Origin: CAWAPS01 sp963783945
Lineage (GTDB): Bacteria > Actinomycetota > Acidimicrobiia > Acidimicrobiales > Palsa-688
NCBI GenBank assembly: GCA_963783945.1
Contig: CAWAPS010000012.1
Coordinates: 1 to 31,072 of the forward strand
DNA: 31,072 nt
Direction: 5' to 3'
The notes beneath the pieces were generated by a model, which worked only from the letters and a program-made list of their open reading frames with translations, did no database searches and had not been told where the DNA came from. Positions 16,452 to 24,513 of this stretch are shown here, piece after piece. Position 1 is the first letter of the stretch, and the number at the start of each line of letters is the position of its first letter. A program made the translations under genes and the position numbers.

Positions 16452-17363
16452 GGGGCTCCAAAGAAGATAGAGCTCCAGGAAACCGGCGACCAACGCCGCG
16501 AGGAAAACCGGAGTGACCGCGCCAACGACCACAGGCAGTGAATGACGCCGCCGCAGCAAGGCGAACACTACGCCAGCCGCGACCAACCAGCCAACGAACA
16601 CGAGGAGGCCTCGACTGAACAGAGACGGCGTCGACGGACCAGGCGACATGTGGACCGGCGGCGATGACAGCTCTTCCTTGGTCCCAGATATCGCCACCAC
16701 CACCAGACGCTGGTCGGAGAAGCGACCTCCGGCGTTGGTCACCAGCGTCAGTCGATAGTCGTTGGAGGGCCCCATGTAGCGCACCGACGCTGACTCCGGG
16801 ACCACGTTCGCTGATACGACCTTGTAGGACAGGATCGGTCCTGTACTGCCCAGCCTGGTCTGGACGTACATCTCTGTACCCGGCTGGGCCATGTGCAGGT
16901 CCCGAAACGGCCCACCCCATTCGCTGGCTCGACCATACACCACGCTGTTACCGAGGTTGCCGGGCAGCGGAGTGCCAGGACGGTGGCCGGGACCGGCCCG
17001 AAGCTCGGCTGGTCCATCCCCTTGGCTGATCTCCACGTTCAGGGTGAACGGCTGCTTGACTTGCAGCACTCCGACGGGTTGGCCAGGCTTGGCCGCCAAA
17101 GCGCTGCCCCCTACCGCCCCCATGGACCTTTGCCGGGATTGATACCAGAGCTCCGTTACAAAGGCGTTGAAGAATGCGTAGACCACGAACAGGGCAATTA
17201 GTCCAAGGGCGACGATGACGCCGACCCGCCGGGGGGAGCCCAAGCGAGGCCATCTGACGCGAGGCCAACCGGATCGTCGCCGCTTCCCATCTTCGCCGGT
17301 GGGAGGGTCGGTTTCGGTCGTGGCGCCCCTGTCCGACTCGGTGCGGTTGGAGAGCAGCGTCAT
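16443..17363 (-). CDS. Sortase-fold membrane protein lacking catalytic His and Cys
   Basis: 306-residue protein with a cytoplasmic Arg-rich N-terminus, a membrane helix (48-68), a sortase-like beta-barrel domain (about 95-225) and two C-terminal helices (about 250-272 and 277-303). The domain keeps the hallmarks of class E-like sortases: RAGPGHRPGTPLPGNLGNSVVYG, PFRDLHMAQPG and YRLTLVTN followed by QRLVVVA. The catalytic His of the usual xGHR/GHS segment is Arg145 (VVYGRAS) and the catalytic Cys of TLVTC is Asn210; only the active-site Arg (Arg219) remains. It is therefore probably a non-catalytic sortase homologue. The ATG overlaps the stop of the PstS-like gene (ATGA), so it is coupled to the pst operon. 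Possible roles include scaffolding or presenting the anchored phosphate-binding proteins. Confidence 0.82.
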   Translation of the reverse strand: MTLLSNRTESDRGATTETDPPTGEDGKRRRSGWPRVRWPRLGSPRRVGVIVALGLIALFVVYAFFNAFVTELWYQSRQRSMGAVGGSALAAKPGQPVGVLQVKQPFTLNVEISQGDGPAELRAGPGHRPGTPLPGNLGNSVVYGRASEWGGPFRDLHMAQPGTEMYVQTRLGSTGPILSYKVVSANVVPESASVRYMGPSNDYRLTLVTNAGGRFSDQRLVVVAISGTKEELSSPPVHMSPGPSTPSLFSRGLLVFVGWLVAAGVVFALLRRRHSLPVVVGAVTPVFLAALVAGFLELYLLWSPLA

Positions 17364-19369
17364 CCGCCGAGTGTCCGCCGAATCCAGTCGACCGGGCGTC
17401 GCCGGACCAGCAGGAACAACCAGACACCGACCATCAGGGCGACTAGCTTGTCGAGCCTGGCGCCGGTCCCACTCAGCGGACTGAACGGCAGATTCGACGC
17501 CAGATACGCCTTGGCCGTCTTCTTGCTGGCGCCGGCGGTCTTCGCCTCACCAGTGGCTGGCTGGGCCGCAGGAGCGGCCGCAGACCCTGCTCTTCTCCCT
17601 ATCCCCGCCCGAAGGGCTGCGCCAACAGGTTGGAAACTGCCTGTTCCCGTTGCGGCGGATCCGCTTCCGGAAGAGGACGACAACCCCGCAGTTCCCTTGG
17701 TGGACATTCCACCGGTAGACCCCCCCGCCAGGGCAGAGCCGCTAGTCGACCCCGACGCGGTGGTAGATGATGTGGTCTTGGGTGGTGGACTGCTCATGTT
17801 TGACTTGGTGGGAGTTGTAGTCGGCGTGGTACCACTTGACGGGGTTGAAGCCGCAACCTCGCAGTGATACTCGGTTCCGAGCCCGTCGAGGCCGGGCAGG
17901 TTAGTCGGCGTGTAAGGCCCGAGGGCTGCCGTATAGGCCAGGTCGGCAGGCGGGCAGTTGGACTTGACCAGCCGATTGGCTGCATTCAGAGCCTGGAGAA
18001 CCAGGCCCGAAGAGAGCTCCCCATCGTTGTAGGAGGCCATCGAGTTTTGCCCGTCCGTGACCAGGTAGCGAATCATGGTTGCCAGTGCCTCGGTCGTCTG
18101 GGGACTCAGGCCGCTAGCGGGAGCGTAAAGGTAGTCGATATAGGTGAGCGGGTAGGCCCCCGGTACGTGGTTGGACGCGGCATCGAGAGCCTGCTCTCCG
18201 CTCGTAGCCATGGGGTCCACGGCCGGTGTAGCGTCGACCGCAGTGTCGATGGAAGCGGGCGAGGGGGCGACCCAGTCGCCGTTGGCGTTTTGCACGTATA
18301 TCCACTGCAGATTCGAGGAGCTCGACGTTCCGCCCAGGACCTGGGCCTGCGCCACCGCCTGTTTCAGTCCGGAGGGAGGAGACGGCATCTCCACACCACC
18401 GTAAAGACCCGATTCGCCGGCACCGTTTGTGTACTGATCGAAGTTGGGGAGGGCCTCCGGGAACCCTGGGGCGAACCCCATGTTGCGCTGAAGATTCGGC
18501 ACGACTTGAGCTGACGGGGCCCACGGGTCGGCTGCGGCGGGCGTGGGATCGGCGTTCTTCTGCAGGAGGCTCCACATGGCGGGTCCGGCGACCGATGCCC
18601 ACTGCTCGAGATAGTAGGTCCATTCGCTCGGCGCAGCTTGGAAGATCGTTATCGGCACTCCACTGTTCCCTCCCGGGAACGGGCCACAAGGGTTGAACAC
18701 CACGAAATCGGTTGAACTTGAAGGGTCGTACTGGGCGAGAAAGGACTGGTCCCAGTTGGAGATGATGTCGGGGTCGTCCCATTCGTTGTACTGGACGCCT
18801 CCAGCCACACAGTTGACGGGGTAATACGGGCTTGACGCGGAAACCGGGTCGTCAGTGGCCTTGTAGTTGAACAGCTGAGCCATCAAATTGTCCGCCGGCA
18901 CCCTCACCTGGCCCGTGTAGCTCGCACCGACGCTTGTCGTGTAGTCGAAGACCTGGAAACTGGGGGCGTTCAAAAGGAAGCCGACAGCGCTCGGCATGAT
19001 GGGAGCGGCGATGATTCCGTTGGCCCCCCCTGGGAAGCCGTCAAGTTGAGACTTGGTGTACGGAATTCCTGAAATGGCATAGTCAACGCTCCCGTTGAGC
19101 AGCGCGGACAGGCCGGTCGGACCCCCCTGCTGGATATATCGCAGCGAGATCTTCGGATCGGCAGCGCTGCCGTAGAGATCGTTCTCCCACCCGGTCAGCT
19201 GAGTTTGGTCGATGTCCCAGGTACCCTCGCCCGTCAGGTTCACGGGATTCGCCGGAGCTGCTTGATCGGATGCAGTGGCGCGGCCTGGTAGTGCTATGGC
19301 CAATAGAGCGCCGGCGCCGACCAGGGAGGCGATTATGCGAATCAGCCGAAAGCTGAGCCGGGCGGTCAT
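17360..19369 (-). CDS. Second PstS-like protein, C-terminally anchored (LSGTG tail)
   Basis: 669-residue protein starting at the ATG at 19369, which overlaps the pstS stop by 4 bases and has AGGGA six bases upstream. A signal peptide (ending RATAS) lacks a lipobox Cys. The body looks like a PstS-family binding domain (GGPTGLSALLNGSVDYAISG, SAVGFLLNAP, and a late AYPLTYIDYLYAP), but the usual anion-binding Ser-Gly-Thr segment is replaced by QAAPSEWTYYLEQWA. A long Thr/Ser/Pro then Gly/Ser-rich linker leads to LSGTG (about residue 632), a hydrophobic helix and Arg residues, resembling a sortase or membrane-anchor signal. It may be a diverged receptor binding a different ligand, or an accessory subunit. 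Its place between pstS and the sortase-like gene indicates a joint role. Confidence 0.72.
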   Translation of the reverse strand: MTARLSFRLIRIIASLVGAGALLAIALPGRATASDQAAPANPVNLTGEGTWDIDQTQLTGWENDLYGSAADPKISLRYIQQGGPTGLSALLNGSVDYAISGIPYTKSQLDGFPGGANGIIAAPIMPSAVGFLLNAPSFQVFDYTTSVGASYTGQVRVPADNLMAQLFNYKATDDPVSASSPYYPVNCVAGGVQYNEWDDPDIISNWDQSFLAQYDPSSSTDFVVFNPCGPFPGGNSGVPITIFQAAPSEWTYYLEQWASVAGPAMWSLLQKNADPTPAAADPWAPSAQVVPNLQRNMGFAPGFPEALPNFDQYTNGAGESGLYGGVEMPSPPSGLKQAVAQAQVLGGTSSSSNLQWIYVQNANGDWVAPSPASIDTAVDATPAVDPMATSGEQALDAASNHVPGAYPLTYIDYLYAPASGLSPQTTEALATMIRYLVTDGQNSMASYNDGELSSGLVLQALNAANRLVKSNCPPADLAYTAALGPYTPTNLPGLDGLGTEYHCEVAASTPSSGTTPTTTPTKSNMSSPPPKTTSSTTASGSTSGSALAGGSTGGMSTKGTAGLSSSSGSGSAATGTGSFQPVGAALRAGIGRRAGSAAAPAAQPATGEAKTAGASKKTAKAYLASNLPFSPLSGTGARLDKLVALMVGVWLFLLVRRRPVDWIRRTLGG

Positions 19370-21051
19370 GACCTTTCCCTGCGGGTGAGACCCGTGATCC
19401 CGGTAGCTCCGGCGGCGAGGATGAACCCGCCTAGTACCCACCAGAGGGCCTGATCGGGTGCCGGCGAACTAGTCGGCCCGGTCTGAGACACCGCCTCAAT
19501 GCCGCCGGCTCGCAGAGAGCTATCAGACCCGTTCCCGGCTGCCGTCCCGCCCGAAGATGTCACTTGCGATCCTGGGACTGAGCGTGTCCCAGCCCGGGCC
19601 TTGCCTCGTAAACTCCTTGCCGCGCTCGGGGTCGCCCCGGAGCTCGAGACTGTCGCACCGCTACCGCTCCCACTACTACTGGTTCCGCTTGATCCAGCGC
19701 CGGCGGCCGAGCTGCTGCCGCTCCCGCCGGCCGAGGCCGTGCCGCCGGCGTTGTTGCTGCCAGGGAAGCCTCCTTTGGGCCCAGTAGCGATTGGAGTAAC
19801 CACTCCCGGAGCGATCAGATTGGGCTGGGGTCCGCCGACGCCACACTCGCTGGCCGGCGGTGCGTTGGGCGTAGCTTCGATGGCCGCAACTGACAGTGCG
19901 GTCACCTGTCTTGACAACGGGGCGTAGTCAAGGGGAGCTGCGTCATTCTGCCCCGCCCCGATGTCGTAGCACAGCCACTGATTGAGCGGCCCGTTGATGC
20001 CGCTGTGAGGTGTGGTCGGATCGAGCACGTAAGAATATGTGGACGGAAAGTACGCCTGGGCGTTGGAACCCGTGAAGTTCAGGTCGAAGGTGCCGGCTGC
20101 GTTGGCGTGGGCGTACGAGAGCGCGATCTGGATGCTGTTGGGCGTGGGCAGGGTGAACTGACCTGCCCCGTTTTGCACCCTTGCCACCGGCGCCCCGAGC
20201 TGGAGGGCGTAGGCGGTGGCGACATAGGTTATGGCGAAGGGAGTGTTGGGGCTGTCGGCGTCCTCGGCCACGGCTGGCGCGCCGGAAGCGGCGAGGGCGG
20301 AGTCCGAGATGTGGTTGGGTCCGCCGGCCAAGACGCCGGGCCAGTAGGAAACCGGCTGACCGGCGGCCAGGTTGGGGTCGCTGTAGCCGGCCCCTCCATC
20401 GCTGGTCGAGTCGACCCAGCTCTTGAAGTTGTTCCAATCTCCCGGGTCAACGGCAAGGCAGTACTGGGACAGGACGTAGCTCTCGCCGGCTGAATCAGAC
20501 CGCACCACAGCCTTGATTGCCGTGTTGGGGGGCAAGCTCGCCAGAGCGCCGTCTGACGGGGCCGTGCCGGCGATCTGGTTCCACCTGGTGATCTCGCCGG
20601 TGAAGATCCCGCACACATCCTGGCGAGTGAGCTCGAGGTTCGTGAACTTCACGCCGTCGATCACGATGTTGTACTCGAAAGCCAGACCGCCGGCGCTGAC
20701 GGTCACGTATTTGAACGGGTGACTCTGCTGAACCGTGTTTTGCAAGCCTTGGTCCTCGGCGTTGAAGATGATGTCGGTGGCGCCGTAGTCCCAGTTGCCG
20801 TTGGCGTAGTAGATCCGTCCGTTGCCCGACGAGCTGTTGGTGTAGTTGATGGTCAGGTGGTCGGGCGGCCCGGCGACCTCGGACGCCCACTGAAGCGCCT
20901 CTGGAGCTGCGAAGCTCGAGCCGCCGCCATTGACCGTGGTGCTCGCGAACGCGGAGCTCGAGGGCCCGGCTAACGCCAAGCCTGCCCCGCTCAGGATAAT
21001 CACGGCGACGCCAAGGGCAGCGAGCCAAACCTGCCGGAACCGTCTGCTCAC
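19366..21051 (-). CDS. pstS: Phosphate ABC transporter binding protein PstS, C-terminally membrane anchored
   Basis: 561-residue PstS-type solute-binding protein. Signal peptide without a lipobox Cys, then VNGGGSSFAAPEALQW, INYTNSSSGNGRIYYANGNWDYGATD, the LTRQDVCGIFTGEITRWNQI segment typical of PstS, and AVVRSDSAGESYVLSQY at the phosphate-binding loop (canonical RSDGSGTT, so slightly altered). The binding domain (about 37-395) is followed by a Gly/Ser-rich linker, VSQTG, and a final helix with Arg residues. Gram-positive PstS proteins are normally lipoproteins; this one is anchored at the other end. It starts at a GTG overlapping the pstB stop (GTGA). It delivers phosphate to PstC/PstA. It is the best candidate for the functional receptor among the three PstS-like proteins here. 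Confidence 0.85.
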   Translation of the reverse strand: MSRRFRQVWLAALGVAVIILSGAGLALAGPSSSAFASTTVNGGGSSFAAPEALQWASEVAGPPDHLTINYTNSSSGNGRIYYANGNWDYGATDIIFNAEDQGLQNTVQQSHPFKYVTVSAGGLAFEYNIVIDGVKFTNLELTRQDVCGIFTGEITRWNQIAGTAPSDGALASLPPNTAIKAVVRSDSAGESYVLSQYCLAVDPGDWNNFKSWVDSTSDGGAGYSDPNLAAGQPVSYWPGVLAGGPNHISDSALAASGAPAVAEDADSPNTPFAITYVATAYALQLGAPVARVQNGAGQFTLPTPNSIQIALSYAHANAAGTFDLNFTGSNAQAYFPSTYSYVLDPTTPHSGINGPLNQWLCYDIGAGQNDAAPLDYAPLSRQVTALSVAAIEATPNAPPASECGVGGPQPNLIAPGVVTPIATGPKGGFPGSNNAGGTASAGGSGSSSAAGAGSSGTSSSGSGSGATVSSSGATPSAARSLRGKARAGTRSVPGSQVTSSGGTAAGNGSDSSLRAGGIEAVSQTGPTSSPAPDQALWWVLGGFILAAGATGITGLTRRERS

Positions 21052-21884
21052 CCGAACACCCCGTGGATGTAGTCGAGGGTCCGTGGGTCGTCAGGTGAGT
21101 CGAAGATCTTTTCCGTCGGACCCTCCTCCACGATGTGACCGGGCTGGCCTAGTTCGTCAACGAGGAAGAACGCGCATCGGTTCGATACTCGAGCCGCCTG
21201 CTGCATGTTGTGGGTAACGATCACGATGGTGATGTGCCCGGCGAGCTCCTGGATGGTCTGCTCGACCACCCGGGTCGAGATTGGATCGAGAGCGGAGCAC
21301 GGCTCGTCCATCAGCAGAACCTTGGGCCGAACAGCCAGAGCCCGGGCGATACACAGACGCTGCTGCTGACCGCCGGAGAGGCTCATACCCCCCTCCCGCA
21401 GTCGGTCTTTCACTTCGTTCCAAAGACCGGCACGGGTCAAGGACTCCTCCACGAGGGCGTCTCGATCTGGCGTCCTTGTGCCCGACAGCCGAAGCCCGGA
21501 CAAGACATTCTCGGCGACGCTCATGGCGGGAAACGGGTTGGGCTTCTGGAAAACCATTCCGATCAGCCGGCGCACTTGCGTGACAGTCAGCGTGTTGCCG
21601 TAGACGTCAACTCCGTCAAGAAGGATTCGACCCGAGAGCTGAGCACCGGGGACAATCTCGTGCATCCGGTTGAGGATCCGCAGGAATGTCGACTTGCCAC
21701 AGCCAGACGGCCCGATCAGGGCGGTGACCTGACGCGGTTCCATGAGCAGGCTGCAGCGTTCAAGGACTTTGCGTTTGCCGAACCATGCGCTGAGCCTCAC
21801 CGCCTCCAGGGTGGCGGGCTCCCCCTCGCCGCGAAGAAGGCTGACGGCTACTTCAGTGCCGGGTTGACTGTCCAGGGTTGTCAA
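21048..21884 (-). CDS. pstB: Phosphate ABC transporter ATP-binding protein PstB
   Basis: 278-residue ABC ATPase with all nucleotide-binding motifs: Walker A GPSGCGKST (58-66), Q-loop Gln113 in VFQKPNPFP (the NPFP is typical of PstB), signature LSGGQQQR (169-176), Walker B VLLMDEPCSALDP (189-201) and switch His225 in VTHNMQQA. It powers phosphate import through PstC/PstA at the inner face of the membrane. The start is a TTG whose last two bases are shared with the pstA stop (TTGA), with AAGGA four bases before it. The next gene overlaps in the same way. Length and motifs are normal for the family, so it is expected to be functional. Confidence 0.95.
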   Translation of the reverse strand: MTTLDSQPGTEVAVSLLRGEGEPATLEAVRLSAWFGKRKVLERCSLLMEPRQVTALIGPSGCGKSTFLRILNRMHEIVPGAQLSGRILLDGVDVYGNTLTVTQVRRLIGMVFQKPNPFPAMSVAENVLSGLRLSGTRTPDRDALVEESLTRAGLWNEVKDRLREGGMSLSGGQQQRLCIARALAVRPKVLLMDEPCSALDPISTRVVEQTIQELAGHITIVIVTHNMQQAARVSNRCAFFLVDELGQPGHIVEEGPTEKIFDSPDDPRTLDYIHGVFG

Positions 21885-23029
21885 AGCTTCCTTCCCAGCC
21901 GCCGGGCGCTCCGGTTGCCGGCATATCGAGCTATCACGAACAAGATCAGGATGAGGATCAGCAGGACCATCGCGGCGGTGAAACCACGCTCGTTCTGCAC
22001 GTTGTTGGGCTGCAGGACGTAGCTCTTGATGAAGAACGGGAGTGACGCCTGGGGGCCGTGGAAGGGATTGGTAACGGTGTTCGTGGCGTACCCCGTGGTG
22101 AGCAGCAGCGGCGCCGTCTCGCCCGCACCGAGCGCCGTTCCCAGGATCACAGCCGTGATGAGCCCGGCCAAAGCAGTCGGTACCACGACCCTTTGGACGA
22201 CGCGCCAGTGAGGGGCTCCCAGAGCCAACGAGGCTTCCCTTAGAGAGTTAGGCACAGTTCGCAGGACCTCTTCCGACGCCCGGGTCACGGTTGGCAGCAT
22301 CAGCACGATAAGGGCGGCTGAGCCGGCCACCCCGGAGAAGCCGTGGCCGTTGGTGACCCACGCGGTGTAGACGAGGAGGCCGGCGACGATGCTCGGCAGG
22401 CCGGACAGGGCGTTGACCGCGAAGCGCACAGTCGAAGCGAGACGCCCCTTAACCTCATGGAGGTATACCGCCGTCAGTACGGCGAGTGGTACGACCACGA
22501 CGACGGCCAGCCCGACCTGCTCGGCGGAACCGATGATCGCGGCCTTGACCCCGCCCCCGGGGTCGAGGGGACCGGCTCTCGTCATGTCCTGGGTGAAGAA
22601 GGTGAACCCGAAGCGACGGAGGCCACGAATGGCCACATACGCGATCATCCAGGTCAGGACGGCGATCACCGCTGCACTGGCCGACCAGATGAGAACCGTT
22701 ACCACTCGATCGATTGCCACCTCCCGGTTGGCGCTACGGCGTTGGAGGAGGAAGTAGGTGAGTAAGAAGAAGATGTACCACCAGATGCAGGACCCGAGGT
22801 AGCCCCGCCACCCGAGCACCTCTCGCAGAATCTCGACCAACGCGAACCCGACTATGGCGGCGGCGAGAAGGTCGGCGCTACCCGGTGTAGCCACCCGGGC
22901 GAGCAGCGGTGGCCGATCCGGAGTGTCAAGATCTTCGAGCAGGCGAGAGTGGCCTTCCTCATCGACACTCAGGTCGATCACGTCCACAGGCACCGTCGTC
23001 GCTTGACTCAGGTTGTCGTCGTCGGTCAT
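21881..23029 (-). CDS. pstA: Phosphate ABC transporter permease PstA with extended N-terminus
   Basis: 382-residue permease starting at the ATG at 23029, which overlaps the pstC stop (ATGA). The canonical PstA membrane domain occupies about residues 110-370, with the EAA loop EASLALGAPHWRVVQRVVVP and LSGLPSIVAGLLVYT. It is about 90 residues longer than usual: an acidic N-terminal tail (1-50) and two additional hydrophobic segments (about 54-70 and 76-92) precede the standard helices. It pairs with PstC to form the phosphate channel in the membrane, energised by PstB. The longer upstream reading frame runs through pstC in another frame and is not credible. The extra helices might contact another membrane partner, for example the sortase-like protein, but that is speculation. 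Confidence 0.93.
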   Translation of the reverse strand: MTDDDNLSQATTVPVDVIDLSVDEEGHSRLLEDLDTPDRPPLLARVATPGSADLLAAAIVGFALVEILREVLGWRGYLGSCIWWYIFFLLTYFLLQRRSANREVAIDRVVTVLIWSASAAVIAVLTWMIAYVAIRGLRRFGFTFFTQDMTRAGPLDPGGGVKAAIIGSAEQVGLAVVVVVPLAVLTAVYLHEVKGRLASTVRFAVNALSGLPSIVAGLLVYTAWVTNGHGFSGVAGSAALIVLMLPTVTRASEEVLRTVPNSLREASLALGAPHWRVVQRVVVPTALAGLITAVILGTALGAGETAPLLLTTGYATNTVTNPFHGPQASLPFFIKSYVLQPNNVQNERGFTAAMVLLILILILFVIARYAGNRSARRLGRKL

Positions 23030-24015
23030 AGCCAGCTGCTCTTTCGCGAGACGATGATCCTTGCGGCCAGGTTGACCAGGAAAGTGAGGATGAACAGCGC
23101 CAGCCCGGCCGCTACGAGCCCGCTCTCGCCAAGGGTGGTGGCGCTGTCGAAGTAGTTCGCGATGGTGGAGGCCACCGAACCCGAGCCGGCGGTGAGGATG
23201 TGGGTGTTCACCTTGGTGACCTGGGTCACGATGAAGAGGATTGCGATCGTCTCGCCGAGCGCCCGACCGAGGCCAAGGATCACCGCGCCGACGATGCCGC
23301 TGCGGCCGAAGGGGAGGATCACGTCTCGGACCATTCCCCATTTGGTACTGCCGAGAGCAAGAGCACCTTCACACTGCTCGCGAGGCACCTGGGCCATGAC
23401 ATCCCGAGAAATGGAACACACGATCGGCACGATCATGATGCCGACGACCAGGCCTGCGGCGAAGGTCGAGTAGCCGAACGTGGCATTCGGGCCGGCGCGC
23501 ATGAATGGGAACACGCTGAAGTGATCAGAAAAGAACCGGGAGAGGTGCTGGATAGGGGTCCCGTGCTCAAGGGCCCAGGCACCCCACAATCCGAAGATGA
23601 TGCTCGGCACGGCCGCCAGCAGATCGATGGTGGCGGTCATCACGGAGCGGGCCCGGGAAGGAGCGTACTCGTTGATGAACACGGCCAGAGCCAGCGCCAC
23701 GGGCACGCCCACCACGAGCGCCACCAGCGAGATCAATACAGTGTTCTCGAGGAGGCCCAGAACGCCGAACTTCCCGGTGTATTGCAACCAGTACGACTTA
23801 GTGAAGAAGTCGACTATTCCCGAGTGCTGGAATGCTGGTCGCGACTTGTCGACGAGGAACCATGCGATGGCGAGGACTATCGCCAGACTGATCGACGCCA
23901 TCGTGGCGCACAAGCCGCGGAACACACGATCGCCTGGAGTCGGTGTCGTTCGCGGCCGGAACGGCTCGTCTGTGAACTCGTCACTCGGTGTCGTCGCGCG
24001 TACCGGCACGCCCAT
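23026..24015 (-). CDS. pstC: Phosphate ABC transporter permease PstC
   Basis: 329-residue permease with about six membrane helices. Features of PstC are the LLENTVLISLVALVVGVPVALALAVFINEYAP region, DLLAAVPSIIFGLWG, and the EAA loop EQCEGALALGSTKWGMVRDVILP that contacts PstB. It forms the phosphate translocation path with PstA. The ATG at 24015 is chosen; a GTG at 24063 would add a non-homologous extension that overlaps the PHO-box-like site. There is no Shine-Dalgarno site before the ATG, which would fit a leaderless or very short-leader mRNA. It is the first gene of a six-gene unit in which every junction is a 4-bp overlap. Confidence 0.94.
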   Translation of the reverse strand: MGVPVRATTPSDEFTDEPFRPRTTPTPGDRVFRGLCATMASISLAIVLAIAWFLVDKSRPAFQHSGIVDFFTKSYWLQYTGKFGVLGLLENTVLISLVALVVGVPVALALAVFINEYAPSRARSVMTATIDLLAAVPSIIFGLWGAWALEHGTPIQHLSRFFSDHFSVFPFMRAGPNATFGYSTFAAGLVVGIMIVPIVCSISRDVMAQVPREQCEGALALGSTKWGMVRDVILPFGRSGIVGAVILGLGRALGETIAILFIVTQVTKVNTHILTAGSGSVASTIANYFDSATTLGESGLVAAGLALFILTFLVNLAARIIVSRKSSWL

Positions 24016-24028
24016 TGAACATGCCAGA

Positions 24029-24050
24029 CAAAGGTTAACGTCGGGTGTAC
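24029..24050 (-). promoter_or_regulatory. PHO-box-like pair of 11-nt direct repeats before pstC
   Basis: On the minus strand two adjacent 11-nt units, GTACACCCGAC and GTTAACCTTTG, lie 14-35 bases before the pstC ATG. They match the GTnnACC core of actinobacterial PHO boxes bound by PhoP under phosphate limitation. The pstC context supports this, but the match is short and the -10 region is not clear. Confidence 0.5.
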
Positions 24051-24126
24051 TCAAGTTGTGCACAGGACGAACTCGGCCCGAATGTCGGGTCCATCCCCTC
24101 CTAGCCGCCGTTTCAGCCGTGTTGTC

Positions 24127-24513
24127 TCAGTCGCTGGCCGTCTCGACTAAGGGCTTGCAGTACGACGCCAGGTCGTCCAGTGTTCCCCCCAACCCGGCGC
24201 GCTGGCCGCTCTCCAGGTACTTGGCCACGTTCTTGACCGTGCCATCCAGGACTGTCCAGGTCGAATCCAGTTTCGCCGCCTTGTCCGCCGAGGTCATAGC
24301 CGCGTTCAATGTCTTGAGCGCCTGAGCTGTGGTCACCGATTCGTTGCCCAGAATCGCGTTGCCCATCCGGAGCAAGTCCGTGCAGGCTGCTGACGCCTCG
24401 GAACGGGCTGCGACTTTGGGGGGCTGCGACGAGGAACCACAGCCGACCAGCAGAACGGCGGCTGTGCCTAAGGTGACGGCGAGAGGAACAGCACGGCCGA
24501 AGCGGAAGGTCAT
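24127..24513 (-). CDS. Small lipoprotein of unknown function
   Basis: 128-residue protein beginning at the ATG at 24513 with AGGAG four bases upstream. Signal sequence with a lipobox LLVGC-G predicts lipid attachment. The mature part is mainly alpha-helical with Cys at each end (ASAACTDLL and LASYCKPL) and an Ala/Lys-rich centre (NAAMTSADKAAKLDSTW). The start overlaps the stop of the upstream frameshifted lipoprotein (ATGA), and both share the same layout, so they are probably paralogues. It lies about 110 bases before pstC on the same strand and may be co-expressed with the phosphate operon. No known family recognised. Confidence 0.75.
   Translation of the reverse strand: MTFRFGRAVPLAVTLGTAAVLLVGCGSSSQPPKVAARSEASAACTDLLRMGNAILGNESVTTAQALKTLNAAMTSADKAAKLDSTWTVLDGTVKNVAKYLESGQRAGLGGTLDDLASYCKPLVETASD

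Noticed and set aside
16280..16525. 81-codon minus-strand open frame in the repeat region
   Set aside because: It overlaps the end of the sortase-like gene in another frame and crosses the repeat copy; no ribosome-binding site or family features.
19499..19927. Pro/Leu-rich plus-strand open frame opposite pstS
   Set aside because: It is antisense to the Ser/Gly-rich linker codons of PstS; composition bias alone explains the lack of stops.
23030..23341. N-terminal extension of pstA into pstC
   Set aside because: The extension is His/Arg/Pro-rich out-of-frame pstC sequence; the ATG at 23029 with ATGA overlap is clearly the start.
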